A DNA stretch of 64,000 bases, taken from contig OY783214.1 of assembly GCA_963678705.1 (NCBI GenBank), positions 3,782,001 to 3,846,000 on the forward strand, read 5' to 3'. This document shows positions 49,693 to 61,640 of this stretch, one piece after another (the stretch's first letter is position 1; every line of letters starts with the position of its first letter). The DNA is from Panorpa germanica. Lineage: Eukaryota; Arthropoda; Insecta; Mecoptera; Panorpidae. The notes under the pieces were generated by a model. The model was given only the letters and a program-made list of their open reading frames with translations, ran no database searches and was not told where the DNA came from. Position numbers and translations under genes: made by a program.

Positions 49693-51413
49693 TAGAAACT
49701 AAAACAACAACAAACTATTTCTATTTTAAAATCCTAAACTCCTCCTCTCACAGCTTTTACAAGCCAGGTCATTTGAGTGGCGTAATTTATGGATGACGGA
49801 TTATGGATTAATTTTAAATAATATTAGATATCTTTAATAATTAAACAAACTAAATGATTTTTTAAATTGTTATTATCTCTATTGTTAAACAATAGATGCA
49901 CTAGCATCAAAAGCAATCAGTAAAGTGCATTAGACTCAAAGCAGCATCACCAAGATAGCATCAAAAATAGTTCAAATACAGCTTCGGCATAGCTGCAGGT
50001 GCTAGTTCTTAATTAAAATGAAATAAGCTACAAATATTTAATTGAATAACATTATTATTTATATTTTTCCATTCTAACAACACTTCTACAAATGCTTTTG
50101 GGTCCTTTCTGACCAAATATTGAAAAAAATGTATGGTCCTTCGTTCACCGGATCATAAAAAGTACTATTGCAGCAAGTAGTTTAACCAGAAAAATCACAG
50201 TTTTTACGGGAAGTAAAGTAAAGGTCGCGGACAGTTTTCCATGGTCCTCAGTTTGCCAGTTTCAATCAAACGACACCTTCAGAACATAACTTCTTTAAGA
50301 ACATTTACCTGAGTCTCTAAAACAGAAGTTAGGGAATACCATCATCCTAAAGTTTTCCAATGGATTTTACATTTTTAACAGAGGCATTTTCTATAATGAA
50401 ATAACACAAAGTCTATTGCATAGAGTTCAGTTCAATAGTTGTAAAAAATAAATGCATCTATGCGAAAGAACACCTAAAATAAAGCATGCTCTATAAAAAA
50501 ACTAACAAGTACGAGTATTTTAAATTCCATGTAAATCCATGTCATTCAGCTTTCATTCCACTATTTAATTATCCATCTGACAAAGTAGTCGAATGAAATT
50601 CGTGTTGGAAAACGAATACAATAAATTGGTAACAAAAACGCAGCGACTAGACATTCATTGTGATGGCGTCGAATAGATTGCATTTCGTTTGTAAATGTTA
50701 CCGTGAAATAGAAGCTGTTGATTGCCAACGACTGGCCTGGAAAACAATTAATAAGGTAGAGTACGTGCAATTAAGAAGAGGTCACAATAAATAAAAATAG
50801 TCATATAGCGATATCTAGAATGTACGTGTGCTTTAAGTGGATACAGCACCATGGGAAGGTAAAATAGAAATCAATTTTTCTCATCAAGGTTTCATTTATT
50901 TATATTAATGTATAATATATTAAGTTTATTGCGTGAAAATTTGAAGTCGATTGGAGTAAAACTGTCAAAGATATAAAGTTTTAAGTATTTACCTCTTTGG
51001 TCTGGTTTCGTCTTTCTTTGATACTTTTAAACGCGTTTTTCTCAAACTTAGCTTTTTCAGAATCGGTGCCCTATCTACTTCAAAATCTACTAGACCAATT
51101 CCTTTGAAATTTTGCACACTCTTTCTTTACATAAATGCCGAGGTAACGCTGTCGAGTTTTTATTTTTTTTTTATTTTAACGTATTTTAAAATAACAAAGT
51201 TTCTAACTCGACAACCTTACCTGCAGAAACTTATCAACTAATGAAATCATTATGGTTTTTCGATTTTAGAAAATCCAGTGATGAGTTATGAGTGACACCG
51301 CAATGTTACTCTTTTTTGTGACGTCTGCGGAGATTCGTTGCCAAAGCCTCATTTCTTGACATTTATTTAAGAAAATTTCACAAAGTATTCCTCAAATGTC
51401 ATTTTATCATGTA

Positions 51414-52716
51414 CACGGTGTCCAGAAAGGGTATCGGGTATTTGTAAGTTCAATGAAACAAAAATTATTTGTATGCAATAAAAAAGTTTATTGTTTATTA
51501 TTAGCATATGAATTGGAGAATTATTTGGAAAAGATGACGTTATCCAAATGATGACCGTTACGTTGCTGGCACTCTTCTAAACGGAAACGAAGATTGGCGA
51601 TAACACGTTGACACATAGCTATCGATATTGCTGCCATTTCTGACCTGATGTTTTGCTTTAACTGGGTTAGATTCGTCGGATTGTTTTGATAAACCTTACT
51701 TTTAAGGTATCCCCATGCAAAATAGTCAAGCGGGCTAAGGTCGGGGCTTCTGGGAGGCCAGTTGATGTTACCCCTTCGCGAAATGACTTTATTAGGGAAT
51801 AACTCGGTAACAACTTCCATTGAGTTATTTGAGGTATGGCAAGTGGCCCCATCTTGCTGGAACCACGTTCTTGAGTTGAAACCTGCAAACTCCTGCAACT
51901 CTGGGACCAAAAAATTTCGCAACATATCGCAATACCGGTCACTATTCACATTAATTGCTCGGCCTCGTTGATCTTCATGAAAATAAGGACCAATTATGCC
52001 TTTAGCAGACATAGCAGCCCAAACAACGACCTTCGGGCTATGCAGGGGTCGTTCATGCTTTCGTCTCGGATTCTCCACTGCCCAGTACCGACAATTCTGC
52101 TTATTAACATGACCATTCAGGTGAAAATTTGCTTCGTCACTGAACAGTATGTTGTTAAAGTTGTTAAATCGCTGCAGCACTTCGTTCGCAAAATTCAGTC
52201 GATTAGCATAGTCCGTATCCTTCAATTCTTGAACCAATTGAATTTTATAGGCTTTTAGATGTAAGTCTTTCTTTAAAATGTAATGTAAAGACGATTTTTT
52301 GATGTTCAACGCTTGGCTTCGCTTTCGGATGGATACAGACGGATTTTGACGAACCGACGCCTCAACTTCTTCAATTGTTTTTTCATCGCGAACTGAACGA
52401 GGACGACCAGAGTTTTGAATTTTAACTGACGCACCTGTATTCTCGAACATCCTGATCCATTTCCTAATGCTATCGTCACTTGGCGCGTGGCGTGTACGAT
52501 ATTCCGCACGATAGAGACGTTGAGCAGTCACTATTGAATCACCATTACGATAATACGCTCGTACGCAAAATGCGCGATGCATCCCCGAGTACTGTTCCAT
52601 CGTGACTAAAACTCCACAGAATGGCGGACGCCACGAACCCCTCCCCGCACCCTTTAGACGCCCCGTTTCGAATATGGCGCGAAAACAAATACCTGATACC
52701 CTTTCTGGACACCGTG
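51414..52716 (-). mobile_element. Intact DD41D Tc1/mariner-type transposon
   Basis: A 1,303-bp element with a TA duplication on each side (51412-51413 and 52717-52718). The terminal inverted repeats are about 32 bp, start cacggtgtccagaaaggg, and differ at one position (tatcGggt versus tatcAggt). It carries one uninterrupted transposase ORF on the minus strand. It sits inside a copy of repeat family B; joining the flanks at the TA gives a continuous sequence matching the uninterrupted copy near 9.42 kb. Near-identical ends, clean target duplication and an open frame all indicate a recent insertion. Confidence 0.93.
51521..52600 (-). CDS. Transposase, Tc1/mariner superfamily, DD41D type
   Basis: A 359-residue protein that cuts and pastes the surrounding element at TA sites. 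The N-terminal half carries the paired helix-turn-helix DNA-binding region with the GRPR linker motif (residues 65-68). The catalytic core has Asp155 (LFSDEANFHLNG), Asp250 (WFQQDGATCHTS) and Asp292 (SPDLSPLDYF). There are 41 residues between the second and third Asp, which is why I place it with the rosa-like DD41D group rather than mariner proper (DD34D). A 116-bp leader separates the ATG from the right terminus. Length and all three Asp residues are normal for an active enzyme; activity itself is not shown. Confidence 0.93.
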   Translation of the reverse strand: MEQYSGMHRAFCVRAYYRNGDSIVTAQRLYRAEYRTRHAPSDDSIRKWIRMFENTGASVKIQNSGRPRSVRDEKTIEEVEASVRQNPSVSIRKRSQALNIKKSSLHYILKKDLHLKAYKIQLVQELKDTDYANRLNFANEVLQRFNNFNNILFSDEANFHLNGHVNKQNCRYWAVENPRRKHERPLHSPKVVVWAAMSAKGIIGPYFHEDQRGRAINVNSDRYCDMLRNFLVPELQEFAGFNSRTWFQQDGATCHTSNNSMEVVTELFPNKVISRRGNINWPPRSPDLSPLDYFAWGYLKSKVYQNNPTNLTQLKQNIRSEMAAISIAMCQRVIANLRFRLEECQQRNGHHLDNVIFSK

Positions 52717-53475
52717 TAGTAATTATAGAAATAATTATATATTAACTGTGTCGTCAAAAAACATGATCAAAAATATGCTTCTTTATCATTTTAACCTAAC
52801 CCACCCAAAATTAACCTCTCTAGTTTAAAATATCATATGGTTTACTCCAAATGTTAACGTGGACTACATCTATCATGCAACAGCTAATGGGACGTATCAA
52901 CTAATGATACATATCTGCTAATGGCACCAGCATTAGCTTTTCGTAATCCCCTATCTATCTAACATCTACTAGCGCTAGCCAGCTCCGATGCTCGATGCAG
53001 ACTGGCATCAAACGTAATTGGTTTACGTCTGGCACAAAATTCACCTGTTTAAAGAGGGGTGGCTCAGTTTGCACATCGAATGCACAAAACACCAGAATTA
53101 AGCACAATACTACTCAGAGCTTTGAGAGCTTTTTAGAGCTTTGAACTATCCGTTGGTATGTCACAGCGTGTATTCTAAATACATGAAATGAGAACTTTAC
53201 CACAACCGGTGTTATTTCACAATAAACATTTTCACCATTCCAGAAATTCCACGGAAAATGAACAATGGGTTCAAAAATTTTGTTGTTCTTGTGACGTTTA
53301 TGCGAATATACAAAGACAGTATTGTCATGCAGCGCCACCTGCACCTTTTGCGGTACGTATACTAGAATCTTTGGGGCCCCATCGTATCCATTTTCAGAGT
53401 GGCCACAAAAAAATGATTTCAAATTTCCCTGATATAGAAATTTTATTCAATATTTAAAGTTTTGATTATATTGTA

Positions 53476-54113
53476 ATGGGCTTATGTCTTAATTTCTATA
53501 AAACTGTACTATATATTGATAAAGTGGGTTACTAGAACCTCAAATATTCAATTATTTTTTAATAACTTCTTATAAATTAGGAGATATTAACAATTAAAAA
53601 AGTCATTTTGTCTCTTCAATTATTAAAGGGATTCAACGTTGTACACATTCTAAATGCATGTGACATCACAATCGCTGCCAACCTTACAGCTCATAAATCT
53701 CTGCTATATGTATTTATATATCAAAATATCAAATTTTATTTACAGCTATTTCAAGGAACAATAAAATTTCAATGTTATGTCTGCCTTAGCAGGGTTAAAT
53801 AAAATAAAAACTTATTATTCTTTGACTTGACTTGATTATTTCGACTACCAACAGCTACAGAACATTACCACAGCACTGACCTACTCAACAAATAACTGAC
53901 GTATAAATGCATTTCACGTCATAGAAATATGGCCGACCATTTCTAGCGCTAAAACTACAATTCAAACTTTTAATTACTCCGTCAACAATTCAAACTTTTA
54001 ATTAATCACCGTCAATATTTAGATATTTAATAAAATAGATACGCCAATACACATTTATTAACATCAATTTCAATCAACAATTGAAAAATCGACCACTAAA
54101 AAATTAGGACATT
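53476..54113 (+). mobile_element. MITE family A, copy 5
   Basis: A near full-length copy. The left end has lost a few bases (atgggcttatgtctta), the right end lacks the final acaagcccat, and a short internal duplication (caattcaaacttttaatta twice near 53955-54005) is present. Confidence 0.75.
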
Positions 54114-54119
54114 ACCAAT

Positions 54120-55490
54120 AATTAAATCTGGTATTAAACTAAAAAAAAAATATATTTATTTCTGATTTATTTTTTATCTCATTGCTTTAGTGGCGTTTAA
54201 TAACTAATTAAATACGATTTATTACTCGTTAATAAAAAGTAACTTAAATTGAGTAAGACAAAAACTAGAACAAATTAACTTTTAATATTTAATAGATAAA
54301 ATTATTGATTTAAATTAATCATCAATAACTTGAATTTCAGCTAAAAGTTTAGCTTTTTTTGACGCAAAATTTTTTTTCATTAGCTACACTTTTTCTTTTT
54401 AAATTTTCTGATTCATTTTATTTTGAATTTTAAATGAAATATAATATACTATTTATGAAATAGTTGCCGCAATCAAATGCTGAAATTCCCTGAAATTTAT
54501 TGAAATTTCTTAAAATTCCCTGATAATTCCCGGACTTCCTGGTTTTTCAGGTTTTCCAGGTCTGTGACTACGCTGATTTTGTAAAATCTAAGCTCCGTGT
54601 CCATAGACAGAGATTCAGTAAGTCCACAAACTATATATTTTATATTTTACATTTTAGGAATTTACAATTATTTTTCTCTACTTCCCAGGTAGACAGGTCG
54701 TTGTAATAATTGCATTACCCTTAATAATACTCATCAAGACTGTACCCATCTCTGTGGCAAAACATCAAATATTAATAGTAATTTTGTCGAAACAGTGAAC
54801 AGAAACAAGGAACGTAAAAACGAAACATGGCTCGACATAAACTTCGCCGCGAATGCTTGTGTTTTAATATTATTTTTTCATATACAGCTCCAGGGTTTTT
54901 GAAATCTAGTGGGTGCAGTCGTCGCCCTGTGAGACTCCCTAACATTGTTACTCGCTAAGGGTTAGGGTTAGAGAGATGGGGCTCGTCTACTGCTCCCAGC
55001 AAATCAACCCTTTGTGGTATTCAACTGCATTCTGCTGCTGTACCTTGCTGTGATGTTTAATTTGCCACTAAGTAGATATAATTCATTGTTTGTTCAGCGG
55101 TACGCTTAATGTTGTACGGTGGCGGTGGTACGTTGGGAGAAAACCTCATAATTGAATGTTTATTTTTATTAAGAAAAAGGGTGAAGAAAGGAATTGACTT
55201 TACGAGTAGTGGTGTACTGGGTAGATTTAAAGCCAGACTGCTGTGTATTCGTGTTCTTTCCTCAGAAGAGAGTTATATATCTGGGCTTGGTTGTTATCAA
55301 ATTAAATTGATTCTGTACATACATAATACAAAATAAGAAGTAAGAGTATATGAGAATCTTTACTACATATTACACTATTTATTCTCAAAAGTTCAACTTT
55401 AATAAAACGACGTAGATCTAAAAATCAATATTTAATTTAATTATTTTCCAAATGAGCTAATAACACATAAAGGTAAAACGAAGGAAAGCG
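54120..55490. other. No gene recognised
   Basis: AT-rich sequence. It holds a short run of near-repeats, ctgaaattccctgaaattta and similar (54478-54560). Nothing else recognised. Confidence 0.5.
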
Positions 55491-55493
55491 AGA

Positions 55494-56008
55494 GTATATA
55501 TATTATGGAGAGAGAATGCTGGATCTGAAAGTGTGTCCAAAATGTGTGCGAGAGAGAAAGGTATATGTTCCTATATGTTCTCTATGCGCATGCGTCGAAA
55601 GCGACAGTTGTCAAAACAGAGCTGTTTAGATATAATACGTGACAGTTAATAAATATGACATTATATTGATGTAGAATAATGTAAATATGTATAAATATAA
55701 ATAAACTATATATAAATATAACTAAAAACGTGAGTTCGGTCCACAGAGTATATGTTTTCACTGAACGGTCACTGCTTTACCAACAGACGAGCTTTGTACC
55801 AACTAAAGAAATATAATTTCTTTACATATTTAATATTTATTCTATCTTAATAGAATATTAATATTTATTGTATCTAGACAGCTGTCACTTTCAACGCATG
55901 CGCATAGAGAACAAATAAGAACATATACCTTTCTCTGTCGCACACATTTTGAACACACTTATAATCTATAGTAAATATAGGCTATTCACTCTCCATATTA
56001 TATATATG
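55494..56008. mobile_element. Long-inverted-repeat MITE family C, copy 2
   Basis: Same arms (55530-55615 and 55882-55970) and middle as copies 1 and 3, with a deletion in the middle beside gttcggtccacagagtat. Ends in TA-rich sequence. Confidence 0.78.
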
Positions 56009-57241
56009 GAGGTAGAAGGTTCTAAGGTAGACACCAAAAAATGATAACTTCAAAGAAAGTGCTTGAAAAAAAAACAATTGATAGAAACAGTATTTCACCA
56101 ACTACACTCCTGCAAACGCTGCTTAAACAAATGATGTTAAGATTTCATTCTTTAAAATATAACATACTTTTCTCTTTCCTTTCTAATTAGTTGTTTTCCG
56201 AGCTTCTTTTCTTTTATAATCCTTTTAGACTTACAGCTAATTACCCACCATATTTTTTATAATGAACCTTTCTTTAAAAGAAAGTTTATTTTTTATTTTT
56301 ATGAGCTTATTACGAGGGTAGTCTTAGGGCACATATTTTTTTTTGTGTTTTTTTTTCTGAAACTTCATAGTCAATGGAAACTGTTTAACAATAATCGCAT
56401 TACAAAGCGAATAATGTTAAACGAGATTAAACGAAGAACGAAAAGGTAATTAGCTCATAAATTTCAGTAAGTAACATTAATTAAATAAAGCGAGCTATTA
56501 GTTTTGTGATAAAGCTATATCGGCGTAGAAATGGGGCATCCACACGGCTATAAAATTCTATCAATTTATTTATGTAACAGTGAACTTCCTTACAACGCTG
56601 TTATTGTACACACAACACATTAAACCGCGTTGTAGGAATACAGTACAAGTTACGAACTTAATTGTTCTTGGACTACGTTCGTAATACAAAAGAGTTTTCT
56701 CAATGTCAATCCAATTAACCCATTGACAGTGGAATTTTCCAAAGTGTCTTTAAAAATGATATTGTCCACTTTTCATATGTAACACTGAGGACCCCAAGAA
56801 AGATTTATCCGCCACTGCTACAAATACTTAAAAAGACCTATACCATTCGAAAACTTTTTTCTTTACTTTTGAAATTGTTTGGCTTATCCAGGACTCACCC
56901 CTACATTGCTAGTTTAACAAGTATTGCGTTACTAATATTGATAGCGAAGCATATGTAGTCGACAAGATGTAAGTCATTTAAGTTGCCTAAGTTATTATAG
57001 TAAGGCGCAGATGTTCTTAATGTTCGTCCAAAATGAAATCTATACAAATTAAAACTCAGTAACATTTCAAATACGTTTATAAAAATCAAAAAGGGGAAAA
57101 TCAAACGTATTACTGATGCTAATTCTTTTAACTGTAACTTTGTAGACAAAAATAATAATATTAAGATGTCACAAGCTGCCTTTTAACGGAAGTTACAGGT
57201 GATTTTAAAAATTTTATTATTATATTTAAAATAAAACCTCT

Positions 57242-57690
57242 ATGGATTTTCTCTCACACCGGTTTTACATTAAAAAACAAGTTGGTTATATAAAAAAAGC
57301 AACTCCAGAAGAAGCAACTATAACATGTTCAGACTTAAAAAGGAAAATTAAAAATGTAATAAATTCTTCATGGAAGAAAGAATGGAGTGAAGAAAGTGAT
57401 AATACATTAAGGGAAGTGAAGCCATCAATTTGCAAACAAGAGTTACCGGTCAGACTAAATAAGATGCTGAAGCTAGTAGTATGTAGTTTTGTTTTGTAAT
57501 TAAACAAAAAAAAACCACAACCAATATTTGAACAATGTAATACTCGACTAACAGTAAAACATATTTTTCTTCGATGCTGTAAGTACTTCGCTGAAAGAAA
57601 ACTGTTATATGCCTGAAGAATATAAGCAGATATTTGAAAGCAGAGAAAATCTAAAAAAAACCTTATTGACTTTATCAATAACCCCCCCTC
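57242..57690 (+). pseudogene. LINE fragment: RNase H end and zinc-knuckle region
   Basis: The 3' end of the coding region of a Jockey/I-like non-LTR retrotransposon. The first frame reads KKATPEEATITCSDLKRKIK and SWKKEWSEESDNTLREVKPS, the C-terminal part of an RNase H domain. After a deletion the frame shifts to IFEQCNTRLTVKHIFLRCCK then YFAERKLLY, with the typical C...H....C knuckle; a second shift leads to PEEYKQIFESRENLKK. The EYKQIFESRE coding end links this fragment to the family G repeats, which are 5'-truncated tails of the same LINE. Confidence 0.72.
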
Positions 57691-58663
57691 CTTGTCATAC
57701 CTTTTTTTAAATATATTATTGTTCCTAATATAAATGAACTATTCCTTTCCTTTTTTAGATCTCATGGAAATTATTGTCCCTCGCGGAAATATTTAAGAAT
57801 CACCTTTTTTCAACAAATTTACCAAATTTACAAAAAAATATTGTATATTTTATGCTACATGTGACGTCACAACGCTTCAGACACTTCCTCCCACTAGTCA
57901 AAATTTCTTCTCCCCTCCATGGCTCCATATATTAACATTTCAATCAAAAATTTAAGAACGACCACTAGTGACTGAATTCACAAACCCTTTGAAGTACCAT
58001 TTTTAAAAAATACAAGATTAAACCAGGATCGTGCAAAAGGTGACAATATTCGCTACAAATAAAATTTCAATGAAAAGTAATCTTTAAAGCAAGATATTTG
58101 AGAATTACTGATGTGCAACAATATTTATAATAGTGGGTGAGGGGGCAAGGAGGCAAGGGGATTGAATACCCTTGCGACATGTTTATAACCATGTAAGATT
58201 TATCAAGTTCTTCTTCTAAAAGTTCTAGTGACGTTAATGGTCGAGTAGACATATGATATATTAATCCGATGTCATCACAAAAGACCCGCAGCCTATCACC
58301 ACGGTTCCTTCATGGGTACCCTACCCCTAACCGCCCCCACCCGTATCACATCGTATTTTAGAATGCCTATAACGCCAAATGCTTTTAGAACTCATTTATA
58401 AGATGATCGCATTCCGATACGTACTTTATTAGTATTAATGTTCTGTTCTAAGGAAAAACGTTGAGAAAGAATCATTTATTAAAAAAACTGTCCGAGAAAT
58501 GTCGTTAGCTGGAAAGTAAACCTCGGTAACAGTCGGTGGAAAATGAATTAAGGTAGTAGCCTTGCGACAATCGTTGGCAAAAGTATAGTGGGATATTAAG
58601 AGCAAACGTTACGTCCACTTCATATAGAACAGTCATTTATTTTCGCGGTGACTCTACTCTTAG

Positions 58664-59214
58664 AGCATATATATAAATAGAGAGAGAATATGGAGTGTGT
58701 CCAAAATATGTGCGAGAGAGAAAGGTATATGTTCCTATTTGTTCTCTATGCGCATGCGTCGAAAGTGACAGTTGTCAAGTCAGAGGTGTCTAGATATAAT
58801 ACGTGACAGTTGTTAAATATGACATTATATTGATGTAGAATAATGCAGATATGAATAAATAGAAATAAACTATATATAAATATAACTTAAAACGTGAGTT
58901 CTATCCACTCCAAATATCAACTGTGTTGGCCGTAATCCCTACAGCGATATATATGACGTTCATGAGTATATGTTTTCACTAAACGTTCACTGTTTTACCG
59001 ACAGACGAGCTTTGTACCAACTAAAGAAATATAAATTCTTTACATATGTTTTATTTATTATATATTAATAGAATATTAAGATTGATTATATCTAGACAGC
59101 TGTCACTTTCGTCGCATGCGTATAGAGAACAAATAGGAACATATACCTTTCTCTCTCGTACATATTTTGGACACACTTTTATTCTATAGGCTATTCACAC
59201 TCCATATATATATG
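58664..59214. mobile_element. Long-inverted-repeat MITE family C, copy 3
   Basis: Arms at about 58692-58775 and 59093-59175. The outer ends read agagcatatatata on the left and tatatatatgcttt on the right, suggesting that the true termini are agagcatatatatatgg-like and inserted at a TA. Confidence 0.8.
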
Positions 59215-60539
59215 CTTTAAGACTGTATCCAAGAATCATCTTATGTTTACTTCTTTCCAGTGTTAATTTTTCGTAACATGCAATAAGGCATTTAATAATC
59301 CTTTCCGAAGTAAAAAATTCAGTTCAGAACCAGTTTAAAATGCACTATAACTTTTTTAATTATAACACGATAAAAAACCAAATTAATTAAAAAAAAGAGT
59401 TAATAGATTTTAATTTTAATTAATGACTTTAGCTCATGTCGACGTCACGAACAACGAACAACGAGCAACAAGCATATCCGGAAACGTTATTACTGAGTGA
59501 AAAGTAAATTAAAATTTAAAAATGTATTTAAAAACCAATGTAATATGTGTTGAATGAAAATTCCGGTAATTAAGTTATTTAACAACGTGAAAATATTATT
59601 TTATAAAAATAAAAGAGTATTAAAAAAATGTAAAAACACACAAAAATGTTTTGTAGTTTATGACAATAGTGAAAATGAAATATATGTGAAATATAGTTGA
59701 AGAATCTTAAACAGATTCTTTCAATTTCTTAGCGCAAAAGCCCCTGAAATTTATGCAAAGTACAAAACACCTTGAATAATTTTAACCAAAACATAACGAC
59801 GTTTCAAACCGCTAAAACTAATCTTTTATATTAAATCCTAAATGCTTCAAGTACTTTGCTTTAATCCTAACGAAATTAGCAAGAATACGCGTTAATTAAT
59901 CCGCCTGACAAACTCTCATCAAGTTACTCACAAAATGGCAAAGGTTATGTTTATATTAGTTGATAATAATAAATGTAAATAATGAAATGAACGCATGAAT
60001 TAGTAATAATTAGATTTGGTTATTAAATTATAGTATTATCTAACTATATTCGTGAAGGTTTTGGTAAACCTGTGCTACCCTACACCCGTTTCTCATTACA
60101 CTCTAGCGGTAGCGATACCGGTACTGGCACCAGCAGGAACTTCGAGATAGACCACCGCCATAGACCACCCTATTATACATCCAGGGGTTTTCAGGTTATT
60201 TACGTCATAATACTTCTTAATACGGGATTAAGTTCCTGAGGTTTATTTTAGGTTATATTTTATTCTTGAGAGCATTCTCTAATTGGAAAATTAATTAATG
60301 TACATAATTTACTACCCTTTTATATATATTATACACGGGGTTTTGAATAGTGCCAGCTTAGTGCTAGTTATTTACCTCTACATACCTTCTCCATATTGCA
60401 TTATTTGTTTATTAAATATAGTGAGTTCCATTTACACATAGGAAATATAAAAAACCAAAAACGAATTTACTGAATATTAAATATATCGAAAACACTATAC
60501 GCGGGCTGTTTGTATGTAAACTAGAATGCTAGAAGACTA

Positions 60540-61312
60540 TAAGCAGATATTTGAAAGCAGAGAAAGTTGAATTTATCAATGAATCTAATTTAATCTCTAC
60601 ATTTTAAATACTCATACTCGTATTTATAGATTATAAATTATGTATTACAAAAGTTTATAAATATATATATTGTTTTAAGGTGAAACGATGCTTGGCCATT
60701 TTTTCTCGCGAAATATAGATGGCGATACTATACAGTAGGTTAAATATTATCAAAAAAACATGTTTTTTTTATGTTTAAATCGTTTTATGTAAGTAACTAT
60801 AAACGCGAATCAAAATCTAAAGCTGCAATTAGTTAGATGAATAACGTATCTACATTTTAAGCTTTCTTACACTGACTTTTAATGAGTTAGAGTATTCCGA
60901 ATACTCTATATATTTTTAAGTCTTAAGCAAAAGTTTGAGAACCATAATAAAGGTTATAAAATGTATGACAAACCCTTAGAAATGTTACCAGTCATATAAA
61001 AATAGAAACTTAACTAGAAAATATAGCAATATTCATTTTCAAAACTTATTTTTGGGGTTCCAACTCATTAAAAGTCAGTCGAAGAAAGCTTAAAATGTAG
61101 ATACGTTATTCATCTAACTAATTGCAGCTTTAGATTTTGATTCGCGTTTATAGTTACTTACATAAAACGATTTAAATATAAAAAACATGTTCTTTTGATA
61201 ATATTTAACCTGCTGTATAGTATCGCCATCTATATTTCGCGATCAAAAATGGCCAAGTATCGTTTCACCTTAAGTGTTAATAATTATAGAAAGTTGATGC
61301 ACTCAAATAAAT
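60540..61312 (+). repeat. LINE family G 3' end, split by palindromic MITE
   Basis: Plus-strand order: actataagcagatatttgaa, agcagagaaagttg, 3' UTR with ctcatactcgtatttataga, then the palindromic element, then gtgttaataattatagaaag and ttgatgcactcaaataaata. It begins about where the LINE coding region ends. Confidence 0.68.
60679..61269. mobile_element. Palindromic MITE (family F) inside a LINE 3' end
   Basis: A 591-bp non-coding element with inverted arms of about 210 bp (60679-60889 and 61062-61269) starting ggtgaaacgatgcttggcca (the right end differs slightly) around a 172-bp middle. TTAA flanks it on both sides (60675-60678, 61270-61273). The host sequence is a family G LINE tail; the uninterrupted copy at 10.67 kb shows a single TTAA at the same spot. 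The target duplication is therefore TTAA (piggyBac-like). A TA duplication with an element starting AGGTG fits the same bases equally well. Confidence 0.85.
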
Positions 61313-61494
61313 ATATAAATTTAAAAAACCTCGTATAAATACAAATATTTGATTACAGTGCCTCTTTAAACTACATCTTTTAACTATTTTTTAATATAGT
61401 CACCATTTAAATACAAGCACTTGTAGTAGCGTTTCTTCAACTTGCAAATTTCTTCTGCATAAAACACATTTGTGATTTTTCCATTATTTTCAAA

Positions 61495-61640
61495 CGATGA
61501 CAAAAAGTCACTAATAACACTGTAACTTAGAAACTAATAAATTTCGACACATATCGTTTAAAGATTGACACTATCTAAAAATCATATGGATTTGCAAATA
61601 ATGACGTCATCTGTATGTGTAATACGAACTTATTGAGTAA
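61495..61640 (+). repeat. Repeat family J, copy 2
   Basis: The counterpart of 41.01-41.17 kb, moderately diverged (actgtaacttagaaactaat, gacacatatcgttt, gtaatacgaacttattgag). Confidence 0.5.

Larger units (their letters stand above)
50890..52800 (+). repeat. Repeat family B, copy 3, split by the DD41D transposon
   Basis: The left part 50890-51413 and right part 52717-52800 are collinear with copies 1 and 2, with the 1.3-kb transposon between them. The repeat is older than that transposon. Confidence 0.72.

Noticed and set aside
57840-57985. Another family A MITE copy
   Set aside because: Only scattered landmarks (cgaccacta, gaattcacaaaccc) are present; too divergent to call.
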